DNA of 64,000 nucleotides from Caprella mutica (Eukaryota; Arthropoda; Malacostraca; Amphipoda; Caprellidae): contig CANNZV010000330.1 in NCBI GenBank assembly GCA_947561585.1, positions 298,538 to 362,537 of the forward strand, written 5' to 3'. Positions 1-9,738 of the stretch are shown one piece after another. The notes beneath the pieces are model-generated. The model saw only the letters and a list, made by a program, of their open reading frames with translations. It made no database searches and had not been told where the DNA came from. The first letter of the stretch is position 1; each line of letters opens with the position of its first letter. The position numbers and the translations under genes were made by a program.

Positions 1-274
1 ATGTTTTCATTTTAGGATCTTTCCTCCCGCCTTCTCTTTTTTTCACAGGCGTGCTCGTCTCATTATCGTTGACATCCTTCTTTGCCTTTTCGGGAACCAA
101 TTTGTTCTGTATGCCAGTTTCTTCAGAAACGAACTCCTTTTCAGGAAGCGCTTTAGATTCTTGTTTTGAACTCTTCGTCCATTGACCTTTGTACTTCTTT
201 TTCCTTTCTTCCGAGTCAGAATCCTTGTTTTTCCTTTTTACACTCTCTTAATCAGATTCTTTCATTTTCAACAT
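1..274 (-). pseudogene. Charged coding-like fragment at window edge
   Basis: On the minus strand a frame rich in Lys, Glu, Ser and Asp stays open from about 252 to the window edge (roughly 84 codons, including KKYKGQW and TPVKKREGGRK). Just upstream, the same composition continues to an ATG at about 274 but is broken by one TAA (MKESD, stop, ESVKRK). It reads like a disordered linker of a nuclear protein or a transposon ORF. I do not recognise the family. It lies opposite to gene A. The stop could mark a pseudogene, or the fragment could be an exon with an acceptor I cannot place. Confidence 0.35.
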
Positions 275-340
275 AATGTAATTTTTGTTTATTAATAGTT
301 GTTCTGGAATAAGAATTATATGAGGTGAAAATTTCTGTTG

Positions 341-868
341 AAACGACTTGCAATGCAAGTTAAAAAATAAACGACTTGCAAAGCAAGTTAAAAATAAAAC
401 GACTTGCAAAGCAAGTTAAAAAATAAAACGACTTGCTAAGCAAGTTAAAAATAAACGACTTGCAAAGCAAGTTAAAAATAAAACGACTTGCAAAGCAAGT
501 TAAAAATAAAACGACTTGCAAAGCAAGTGAAAAAATAAAACGACTTGCTAAGCAAGTTAAAAATAAACGACTTGCAAAGCAAGTTAAAAATAAAACGACT
601 TGCTAAGCAAGTTAAAAATAAACGACTTGCAAAGCAAGTTAAAAATAAACGACTTGCAAAGCAAGTGAAAAAATAAAACGACTTGCAAAGCAAGTGAAAA
701 AATAAAACGACTTGCAAAGCAAGTGAAAAAATAAAACGACTTGCAAAACAAGTTAAAAAATAAACGACTTGCAAAGCAAGTTAAAAATTAACGACTTGCA
801 AAGCAAGTTAAAAATAAACGACTTGCAAGGCAAGTTAAAATTAAAGAACGACTTGCAAAGCAAGTTAA
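341..868. repeat. 28-30 bp hairpin minisatellite, about 19 copies
   Basis: About 19 tandem units, each built around ACTTGCAAAGCAAGT (a 6-bp inverted repeat with a 3-nt loop) and separated by A-rich spacers. Variants change only the loop (AAA, CTA-type, AGG) or the spacer. The Leu/Phe-rich frame on the minus strand is a by-product of the repeat. Confidence 0.9.
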
Positions 869-1561
869 CATAGCTAAGTGAAATAAGTTTAAATTGAATC
901 AAAAGATTATAAATGTTATGTATAATTATTTAAATAAGTCCAATCAATCCTGACAGGTACATTAACGGTAAGTTTGATAATTTTCTATAAATATATTTAT
1001 ATTTTTTCAATTTTATAATTTCCACTTCACTGTCAAAATTGAAATATTAGATAGCTAAATGTACAAATATAAATTGTTCCTATTCTTCTGCAATTAAATG
1101 AAACTATTAGTTGTTTATTCAATAGCTAAACAAAAGTTAAGGAGGATTTAAAGTTAACAATGCGTCATCCCTTTTGAATCAGGTTAACAAAGAACTTTAT
1201 CCTGTACACAAAGTTATGTAGGCTTCTCCTCCATATTTTAAGCTATAATTAGTTCATGATATTGAAGAAATATTATTTAAACAAAATTCATTGCTAACAA
1301 AAAACTAGTGTTCATCGCCTTATAGTGGTGATATATTTTCATTATATCAGTTTTGATTAAATTTATACTGTGGAACAGTTATAAAATCCATTTTCCTGTC
1401 CATGAGAATTCTTATGGATGCAGAAAAGCTACTTCGTTATAGTTAGTCTATTCCCTAGTAATGTGAAGGAGATAAATTAGCACATATTGATTCATTTACG
1501 ATCAAATTAAGATATTATTTTGTGATTAAATAATAGAATATATTTTAATTTTCTTCTCCAG
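869..1561. other. AT-rich region upstream of the first visible gene A exon
   Basis: No coding signal was found. This should be intron 13 of gene A by comparison with gene B. It ends in a pyrimidine-rich tract and CAG acceptor directly before 1562. The missing upstream exons of gene A would lie left of the window. Confidence 0.5.
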
Positions 1562-1729
1562 AGCGGCTTGAGACTGACGGTGAATCTCCACAGCGAAGAG
1601 TACGTTTCCCTTCTCTCCCCCAACATTGGGCTGAGGATGGTAATCCATGACCCGTGGGAGGCTCCATTCCCATCAGAGAAAGGTTTCAACCTCTCACCGG
1701 GCCAGACTCATTCCATAGCTTTGTCCAGA
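1562..1729 (+). CDS. Gene A exon (equivalent to gene B exon 14)
   Basis: Acceptor TTCTCCAG and donor GTTAGT; phase 0 at both ends. It encodes the palm strand GLRLTVNLHSEEY and IHDPWEAPFP, ending at LSR. It differs from the gene B exon by about two bases in 168. Confidence 0.93.
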
Positions 1730-4700
1730 GTTAGTGAAACCTAAGAATTAATGTTTTTAGTGTTCTTTTGGCCGCGTTCGGATCATTTTAAGAAACTAGA
1801 GAACATAAATTATGCTTTTCATAGACATAAAAGCATAGGTTTACTATGAACGACCAATTTCACCATTTGTGTTTGAAGTTTTCCAAAAGTTCAAAAACAT
1901 TGAAGCAGTCTATTCTTGTAATTAGTAATATCACAAACACAAAAATAGACAGACGAAAAAGAAGAAAGACTAGTAGTGTTTGCTTGATATTAACTATAGT
2001 CCATCTCTTCAGACCAAATACAAACGAGTGTCTCATCCACATGGTGACTGCATTACAGACAAAACTGGACGGTTCGACCATACCAAAACCGTGAGTTTCA
2101 TGATTTAGTATAACCTATTTCTTTCCAGTAATTCAACTTTCAGAATTTTATTTCACAAATATAAATATTCATTTACAGTTATATAAGATATAACTGTAGA
2201 TATAACTCACCAATTTAAAAGCGAATCACCTGTAGAATCAACACCCCAGTCCAGCTTGGGATCCGATTTGTACAGGAGTGAAATCTTAGTTTGTGAATTG
2301 TACAGGAGGGAAATCTTAGGTTGCGAATTGTACAGGAGGAAAAAATGAAATAATTTGGGGTGCAGAGTGTACAAGAGTGAAAACTACTTAGAATGCAAAT
2401 TGTACATGAGGGAAATCTTGGGTTGCGGATCATACGGGATTGAAATCATTGGGTTGCAGATTGTGCATGAATGAAATAAATAGGGGCGGATTGTACAGGA
2501 GTGAAAACTTGAGACGAGGTTTGTAGAGGAGTGAAAACTTGTGATGCAGATTGTACAGTAATGAAATCCTTGAGGTGCAGATTGGTACAGGATTGAATTA
2601 ATTGGGTGCGGATTGCGCAAGAATCAAATTAAGGTGCATATTCTAAAGGTAATTCGTTAAATCTTTTACTCGAGAAGTGAATGATTTACTTGACGATTGA
2701 GCTTACTATATTTGCCTATCAACTTATTCTTTCAGCTTTGTGAGAAAGTTTGCCTAGAAAAAGAATATCGTAAGAGATGCGACTGTAAAGTGCAACAAGG
2801 AGACGCCTTCAATGATTTGGATCCAGACAATCTACTCAATGTGTGTAATGCCTACTCACTTATTGTTGGTGAGTAGTAGTAATGTGTCGGAACTACTCAC
2901 CTAATGTTGTTTAGTTATGACTTAAACAGAGAGCAACTTTTCTTTCCTACAAAGTCAAAAACCTAATAAATACATGCACCTATGATTTTTTTTCATAAGC
3001 AGAAAGAATGAGCATATATTCCGAATGAAAATAATTTCACTTTATAATAAATAAGAATTCAGGTTCACCTGAAAACATTTATGCGATATTTTCCTTTGGA
3101 TTGAATCTTTTCTTTTCATTGGGATGAACGTTTTTTTCCTTCGACTTATCCAAATCTCCCATTGAATCCGTTAACTTAATATTTAGTTCATATCTTATAT
3201 ATGAATTATGATTATTTAAGATATATATCTTATATCTTAAATAATCTACAGTTATTTCTTCCATTCAACTGTACTTATATTCTTTCTAGTTTTGGAGTAA
3301 GCGTAAATTATAAGCAGAATGATATCTATCTGGTAGAAGCTAGGCTACATATTAAATTTTAAATTATGTAGCAATTACAGAATTAATACATCACAACTAG
3401 TTATTATAGACTCATTTAAGATCCAGTAAACCTGATTATCATATCTATAGTTTTATAACTTAATCGATGGGTAAACATTTTATATGTGCTCATACGAGAT
3501 GGTTTTGCTTAAGTTACCATACATATTGTAGACATGGCTATTTTTCAACTTATAAATCTATTCGATTATTCAAAGAGATTAAATTTAAAATATACGCAAA
3601 TTTAAAATAAACTTTAAATCTCAGTAAGCTTACGTGCATTATTAAATAGATTTTAGAAACAATATCTATTTTAATCCGTGATGGCTTTGTGTAGATGCTA
3701 AATTTATCTAAGAAGAAAGATACATTTCAATAAATCGAATATTACTTTCCGTGTTAAGAAATTTGCTAAAAAGACATCCAAAGAAAGTAGATCTCCTCAA
3801 ATCAAAGGCACTTTGAAGCAATTTTACAAAGAGAATATGCCAAAGTCAATTGTTTTTATTTAAAATATGTTTTTATTCTCTGTGTTTAGTTATGGCGTGT
3901 GAAAGCTACTCAAATTCTCATTTCTACTTCAGGTTACTGATCAAAATAATTTCATTACATGTATTTTTAATTTCTACGTCAGATAGCTGCATCAAAATAG
4001 TTTCCTAATGAGTAGTTTTCAATTCTACTTTGATTAAACCCATCGAAATAATTCCTGACGTGTAGCTTTCACTTCTACATCAGATTACTGTACCAAGGCT
4101 GTGATGGCTCTGTACAACAGCAATAGCTTCGATTGTAACTGCCCCAGCAGTTGTGAGTGAGTATAACCCATATTAGAAAAATAGTTCATGTCTCACCCTT
4201 TATCGCTCTGCAAATCTGGTTTTCATACTTAGTTTCAGTAATGAAATAAGATCACTAGAACGTTAAGATGATAATGAGGTTCGACGAATGCTAATCTCAC
4301 CAAATCTCATTCGGATATATAGAGTTATGATAAATTACTATAGAGAGAAAGGAAGTGTTCCAGCGATTTCAGGACGCTAAGGAAGACGGTGTAAAACCTT
4401 ATTTTGTTTCAGTTATATCATTTCTCTATTAAATTTGGTTTCAGTTATATCATTTCTCCATTAAACTGACGCTAGATTGCCAGTCACGTGACCCAAAAAT
4501 AAGGATTTTAGCGTCCCGCAAGACGCGATATTATTTTAGCACTGACTCATTACTCATTCGGTTACTATAATAGCGTCAGTAATTTGATTCAAAATCAGTC
4601 CAAATTGACGTAACTCGGAATCAACATTAACTGCTTTCAATCTATACTATAAAGAGCCGCGTCCGCCCGTACGTGTGTCACACTTAAAAAAAATATAAAA

Positions 4701-7700
4701 GGACAATTTAATTAATTGTGGCAATATCATGGCTGCGGAATATAATAATGCAAACAACTAAAAAAAACATAGTTATATTTTAGTTATTGAGAGATAAAAA
4801 ATTATTTTTGTTAAATCGGAAAAGTGTGCACAAAAATGTTGTTTCTTCACTCTTTAGTCTAAAATTTTAAAAATATAGTAAACAGCTCATAAGGTTTTTG
4901 AGATACTGTCTTTACCGTAAAAGTTTCTATCGATGCAGTGTTATAGAAATAATGATAAAACTGATAATTTTTTTAACGTTAACTCTTCTCTGATTGGTGG
5001 GCGGAGCACTGAACTGTTAGTACCTTGTTCCCTTTTGGCTCCTCCTCCTTCATATAGTTATGAGTTGAATCAACTGTCAATATAGCTGGCTGTAATGTAG
5101 TTTGTTGTACTACACACTTCATGAATGTCTTATGACATTCATGCAAGTCCACTTTTACACTAATTGGTCAATCACCGTAGCCAATCAGTGAGCTAGTTAC
5201 TTTAAAAACAATATCCTAAGAACCTTATCTGGAAAGAATAGTATTTTTAAAACTATAATATTACTTCTTAGTGGTATTATCCTTTTAATTTCTAACCTTA
5301 GATGTGCCACCTAATCAGTATCGCGGACTTGCATTTAAATATACATTTACGTAATCGCATTTAAATATAATATAGATTCAATAATAGGTACTTTAATAGG
5401 AGAGGATAAAAAGTACTACCAATTAATAGTTAATAATTCTCAGAGAAATGGAGTACGTGGAACAAGTGACTTCTAAGGAAGAAAATACTGAGTTTCTGAC
5501 AATTGTGAGGAACGTCAAAAAAACGGATACTGGGGCGGATCTTTGCAAGTGAGAAAAAAGTTTCAAGGAATGGAAAAAATTGTTGAATTGAGAGGGATCT
5601 TTAAAAATATTTATTTTAACGACACAAGTATTTTAAAATGACATAAAGGTTGTAGGACAGTTGCAAAATACTGTTATGAAATATTCTTTTATAGCAAAAG
5701 CCAATAGTAGAAAAGTAATTCGTTTCTCCAAGAAGATACAAATATTATTCTACTTGAAATGAAGGATATCCACACGATATCTATGCACTGTAAAAATTAC
5801 CTAATTTCGTTTAACAGCAAAAATTCATCTGTGGTTCGTTTTCATGTTACCATTGCAAATAACGTCATCAAAGTTATTGAAGATGCACAGGCTTTCACGG
5901 TGAGTTGAAATGTAATTATTTTATATATTAAAAAACATGCGCGGAAAATTGCTACTTGGAAAACTGCGAATGGAAAAATTGCCCCGGGAAAACTGCCACT
6001 TGGAAAATTGCCAATGAGGGAAAACTGCCACTGAGGGAAAACAGCCACTATAAAATATATTATCATTCAAATTGCTAAAATTAATTAATTTAGTTAGAAG
6101 AGGAAGATATTGCTCAGAATATCACAAACAAAAAAGCAGGTACAATAAACGACCGAGTAGCATGTGGCTAAGGTAACATAGTTACAGGTAGTTTAGTAAT
6201 GATTACTTGGACAGTAAATTTTCAAACATGAATTGGAAAAGGACACAGTCCACAACATCTATACATTAACGGATAGAAAAGAGAAGCTTAGAAATGGATA
6301 GAAGTCTATTTATCGGTACTTGAAAAGCGTAAAAATATAACTTTCACTAAACGCCACTCCATGGGACTACAAAAAGAGTGTTGAATTTAACCGATCAAAT
6401 ACCCTTCAGTTACATGATGAAAGCTACCTTAACTATTTAACCTTATAAATAATTAGTTTGGTTAGCAGATCAATGGATAGTATAGAAAAAAATGCAACTT
6501 GACCATATACAAGACTGTAGACATTTTAAAGATACTACGCAAAGTTTAGTGCACTTGTGGGACCTTTTCTGTTTGCTGGGCGCACGGACAATAATCGAAA
6601 TAAAATAATATACAGGGTCGTGCAGCTAAATTGGGACTAACTTTAACAGCACATATCTTCCGTAATTTCTAACCTATGACTAAATTCTCTTTTACAGACA
6701 ATCTTTAAGCCCTTTGCTATAATATTTCATATTAATATCTAGCATATTTCGCTAAAATATGGCGGAATTAGTGCGAAGAACGACCATATGTGAAATGAGA
6801 CGCGCCGGGAATTCTGTTTCAGACATTATTAAGAGCATTGGCTATGCGAAATCGACTGTTTATCGAGTTGTTGCTGCTTTTGATGCCGAGAGTAAGGTTC
6901 AGAGAAGTCGACACAGTCCCCGCAGTGATCGAAAGAGAACCAAAACATTCCTTGCTGGGCTGAATAGGACGTTGAAGTCAGACCCAAGCCAGCCGATGTC
7001 AAAACTAGCACAAAAGTGCAGCGTGAGTCGTAGCACCATCAGCAGGGCAGTCAAGGAAGACCTTGGTATGAAGTCATACGAAAGGAGAGTCCGTAACCTC
7101 CTAACTACCCGCTCTAGAGCCCTCAGAGATGAAAGATGCCCAAAGCTTCTGAACCATCTGAAACACAAAGGAGGACATGTCCGCGTTTTTGTTGACGAGA
7201 AAAAGTTCGTTGTTGATGAGGTTGCAAATCGCCAGAACACTCGGGTAGTTGCCTCCGATCGTTCAGAAGTTCCTCCTGTGATGCAGAGCAAAAATCTTGC
7301 TTCTGTGATGGTTTTTGCAGCCGTCGCAAGTGATGGTAAGGTGATGCCTCCTCATTTCATCGAAGCGGGTTTGAAATCAACACAGCGGAGTACTTGAAAA
7401 TTCTGAAAGATGTTTTGATGCCGTGGATACGTAGGAACTACGACCCTTTCAAAGTGATGCTCGTTCAAGGCTCTGCGCCCGCGCATGGAGTAAAGAAAGT
7501 TCAGGATTTCCTGAAGGAGAATCTTCCTTTGATGGTCCCGAAGGATATTTGGCCAAGCAGCTCCCCAGATCTGAATGTTTGTGACTATTGGCTGTTTGGC
7601 ATCATTGAGGGAGAGTCTAACGTAACTTCACATCCAAGTGTCAACTCTCTGAAGGCCGCCATTCGTCGGGCATTTGGTAATCTTGACCCCGAGGATGTAA

Positions 7701-9638
7701 AAAAAAGTTGTTCACGGTTTCGCTGGAGAATCTCCCAATTTATTGACGCAAAGGGTAGTCACATAGAATGATTTTGTTCTGTAGACAATAACAAACAAAT
7801 AAATACAAGTTAAAGTTTCATTTAATCATTATTTACCTTTCAAAATAGCGAATTTAAAAAAAAGTTATGTTAGTCCCAATTTAGCTGCATGACCCTGCAT
7901 AATAGTGGTATCTTACTTACTGTCTTCTGATTTTAATGACCTCTGAACCTCTGCTTTATGAGAACACCTCTCCTTGATGACAAAGATGGACGCAGATTAT
8001 AATCTGAAGTGGATTTATCCAATTATATTGTTACTATCGTTAGTTATATTGTTATTATAAAAGCGTCCAAGAAACAGATACTGTTGTCATCTTTATATTA
8101 TAATTTTATTTTCCTATGCGCCCACGCAACGGAACTTATCAAAATACATTATTTAATATATCAAGTCTGTATTATTTCTAATTAAATAAATTCATTTTAA
8201 AAGTCAGGAAGTATGATACCCTCATAGTTTATTATTTTATTTCGATTATTTTCTGTGCGCCCAGCAAACAGAAAAGATCCCACTTGTGAATGGGAGAAAA
8301 TTACCTGGATTGCAAACTAGTAGATTAGAGAATCTTTAAATTATTTAACCTCTTAAAGGAACAATTGAAAACACAAAGGTAAGATAAATTGCGTATATCA
8401 GCATACTAGTATAACTTGCCAAAATACCATGTACTCATTGTAAATAATTCTTTTATATTCAAATCTGATAAATATTTAATTCAGTATGATTTTTATTATT
8501 TTCGAAATAAAAATTGAGTGTTAATATTCCTCAGTGGCAATTTTCCGGGTGGCAATCTTCCCACAGTGGCAGTTTTCCAACAGTGGCAATTTTCCCACAG
8601 TGGCAGTTTTTCCGGGGGCAATTTTCCCATTGCCAGTTTTCCCTGAGGCAATTTTCTTAGCACCATCAAAAAATATATGTACAGAAACTTGCATTGACCT
8701 CCAGCATTGTAAATCAGTGTTCAGATTGAAAAAAATATATATTTTAGAGTTCAATTTTTAATAATCACTAAACAATTCATATTTATCGACTATATTTTAA
8801 CAAAAGTTCAGAAAAATCTCATTTTCGGTATATGTAAAAGATTCTATTAGATATAAATTAATCATCCATTGATATATAATTTAATATAAACATTAGATTG
8901 AAATTTCAATTTTACAGTGGGAAACTTTGATATCACAAATGGGTGGTAACCTAGGCCTCTTCGTAGGCCTATCCCTGATCAGTCTGATAGAATTTCTTGA
9001 CTACCTTTTGGATATTCTGCTCATCTTAGTGTCCCCAGCTCTTTACGATTGGACCCACAGTAAGAGAAAAAAGACCGACGCCCCACAGGAGGACAAGATG
9101 CCCCGCAAGGTGTTGATTCTTGCTGGACCGGAGAGCTACTTACCGCACAGTAAGAATTGTATTTATATTAGTAACGAGGTGGTATAAATATATACCATAC
9201 CGTATATATCTTTATCCTGGAAATAAAACCCATTCCTTATCACAATTTCAACTCTAACTTAATGTAATGAATAAGTTTCTCTCGGCCTAACTCCTGGTTT
9301 ATGATTAAATAAGAACCTGGATTTATATTTCTAACATATGTAGTCGAACTAGTTCTATGAATCGCATACTGCACTGCACTTTAACTATAGTATGAATAAA
9401 ATTGCAAGGATTCCTTTCTTCATGATTACAAATTTATCACTTTCTCAGGACCAAAAATATAGGTTAGTTATGCTTTAAATTTAACACATCTAATGATAAT
9501 TCATTTTCAAATTTCTTATATGTAATCTAATGAAATATTTTAACTAAATTTCATTTTTTTCTTCCAACAGCGAAATTCCGTAAGCCTCGACCATCAAAAG
9601 CAGGAAAGAAGTTCAAGAAGATTTTCATGAGTGACTAG
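1562..9638 (+). CDS. Gene A: DEG/ENaC sodium channel, C-terminal half (5' part outside window)
   Basis: Eight exons (1562-1729, 2013-2090, 2736-2868, 4084-4156, 5444-5548, 5818-5899, 8918-9149, 9571-9638) join in phase to 939 nt, that is 312 residues and a TAG stop. They encode the second half of an amiloride-type trimeric cation channel of the plasma membrane. Visible landmarks are the IHDPWEAPFP ectodomain motif, a Cys-rich wrist region (CEKVC, CDC, CNCPSSCEE), then TM2 with GGNLGLFVGLSLISLIE, where Gly-Leu-Ser is the family's selectivity triplet. A short Lys/Arg-rich cytoplasmic tail follows. All eight exons match exons 14-21 of gene B in length, phase and most residues, with no stop or frameshift, so the part seen looks functional. 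The N-terminal half (TM1, finger) should lie left of the window, but a partial duplicate cannot be excluded. Confidence 0.88.
2013..2090 (+). CDS. Gene A exon (equivalent to exon 15)
   Basis: Acceptor CTCTTCAG, donor GTGAGT, phase 0. It encodes TKYKRVSHPHGDC, the family's basic-Pro-His-Gly-Asp-Cys segment, followed by ITDKTGRFDHTKT. Confidence 0.93.
2215..2640. repeat. About 45-bp minisatellite in a gene A intron
   Basis: Roughly nine degenerate units built on TTGTACAGGAGTGAAA with G-rich linkers, within the 645-nt intron between the exons at 2013 and 2736. The equivalent intron of gene B (18801-18886) is only 86 nt and has no array, so the array arose or expanded after the duplication. Confidence 0.85.
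2736..2868 (+). CDS. Gene A exon (equivalent to exon 16)
   Basis: Acceptor CTTTCAG, donor GTGAGT, starts phase 0 and ends phase 1. Cys-rich: LCEKVCLEKEYRKRCDCKV, then DLDPDNLLNVCNAYSLIV. Confidence 0.93.
2869..4083. other. Gene A intron, 1.2 kb, no gene seen
   Basis: AT-rich intron between exon equivalents 16 and 17. Near the acceptor there are three or four degenerate ~60-nt repeats resembling TCTACTTCAGGTTACTGATC, copies of the acceptor region itself. The same pattern appears in reverse at about 18456-18620 in gene B. Confidence 0.5.
4084..4156 (+). CDS. Gene A exon (equivalent to exon 17)
   Basis: Acceptor CTACATCAG, donor GTGAGT. It encodes DYCTKAVMALYNSNSFDC and NCPSSCE, and ends in phase 2. 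Confidence 0.93.
4157..5443. other. Gene A intron, 1.3 kb, expanded relative to gene B
   Basis: The first ~76 nt are identical to the equivalent gene B intron (18308-18383 on the other strand). The rest (about 4260-5430) has no gene I can recognise. It includes a short inverted repeat at about 5121-5145 (TGAATGTC...GACATTCA). Gene B's intron is only 324 nt, so this one carries inserted DNA. Confidence 0.55.
5444..5548 (+). CDS. Gene A exon (equivalent to exon 18)
   Basis: Acceptor TTCTCAG, donor GTGAGA. It encodes EMEYVEQVTSKEENTEF, then LTIVRNVKKTDTGADLC. The exon reads through without stops. Confidence 0.9.
5818..5899 (+). CDS. Gene A exon (equivalent to exon 19), pre-TM2
   Basis: Acceptor TTTAACAG, donor GTGAGT. 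It encodes SSVVRFHVTIANNVIKVIED then AQAFT, the last palm strand and the entry to TM2. Confidence 0.9.
6613..7897 (+). mobile_element. Mariner-like DD37D element with about 31-bp TIRs
   Basis: The left end CAGGGTCGTGCAGCTAAAT and the right end (complement CAGGGTCATGCAGCTAAAT) are inverted copies over about 31 bp. The left flank is the expected TA target site; the right flank reads CA, so it has mutated. The element encloses one broken transposase gene and no other ORF. It sits at a TA within an older inverted-repeat element. Confidence 0.9.
6759..7771 (+). pseudogene. DD37D mariner-type transposase, inactivated
   Basis: Two overlapping frames (6759-7397 and 7394-7771) together cover a full-size transposase of about 340 residues: N-terminal paired helix-turn-helix domains (AELVRRTTICEMRRAG, VSRSTISRAVKEDLG), then the DDE catalytic domain (VFVDEKKF; VQGSAPAH; SSSPDLNVCDYWLFG). 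A frameshift near 7375 splits it (the first frame ends GLKSTQRST). The second catalytic Asp, normally in a QDSAPAH-type motif, is Gly here. From that site to the Asp of VCDYW there are 37 residues, the spacing of the DD37D (maT-like) group. The element cannot be autonomous. Confidence 0.9.
8918..9149 (+). CDS. Gene A exon (equivalent to exon 20): TM2 and tail
   Basis: Acceptor TTTTACAG, donor GTAAGA. It begins WETLISQMGGNLGLFVGLSL, continues ISLIEFLDYL and a second hydrophobic stretch (LLDILLILVSPALY), then a basic cytoplasmic tail (HSKRKKTDAPQEDKMPRK). This is the pore helix with the Gly-Leu-Ser filter. Confidence 0.95.
9571..9638 (+). CDS. Gene A last exon
   Basis: Acceptor CTTCCAACAG. It completes a split Thr codon and encodes KFRKPRPSKAGKKFKKIFMS, then D and TAG. 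The tail is very basic and cytoplasmic. Gene B has the equivalent exon at 15376-15443. Confidence 0.9.
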
Positions 9639-9732
9639 TTGCTGTTGGGCAGACCACATCGAGTTCTATACTGGTTCTCAGAAGCTACCAGGTGGATGTC
9701 CATGCATGAGAGAATAATCTCTAAGTAACGAA

Positions 9733-9738
9733 AATAAA
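9733..9738 (+). promoter_or_regulatory. Candidate poly(A) signal of gene A
   Basis: AATAAA 95 nt after the gene A stop codon. It is the first match downstream, but such hexamers are common in this AT-rich DNA. Confidence 0.4.

Larger units (their letters stand above)
5935..8670. mobile_element. Transposon nest inside a gene A intron
   Basis: The intron between exons at 5899 and 8918 is 3 kb, against 261 nt in gene B. It is bracketed by inverted arrays of a 15-17 bp word: GGAAAATTGCCACT-type at about 5940-6050, and its complement GTGGCAATTTTCC at about 8530-8660. Inside lies a second inverted pair (about 6548-6611 and 8240-8290, sharing TTTGCTGGGCGCAC), and inside that the mariner at 6613-7897. 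The outer arrays resemble the element at 61730-62417. Exact outer boundaries are uncertain. Confidence 0.65.

Noticed and set aside
341..868. Regularly spaced repeats considered as a CRISPR array
   Set aside because: Eukaryotic context, spacers are A-rich and not unique, no cas-like genes; it is a minisatellite.
8534..8761. Small frames in the TTGCCAC arrays (8521-8761, 5842-6066)
   Set aside because: Low-complexity by-products of the short tandem words at transposon ends.
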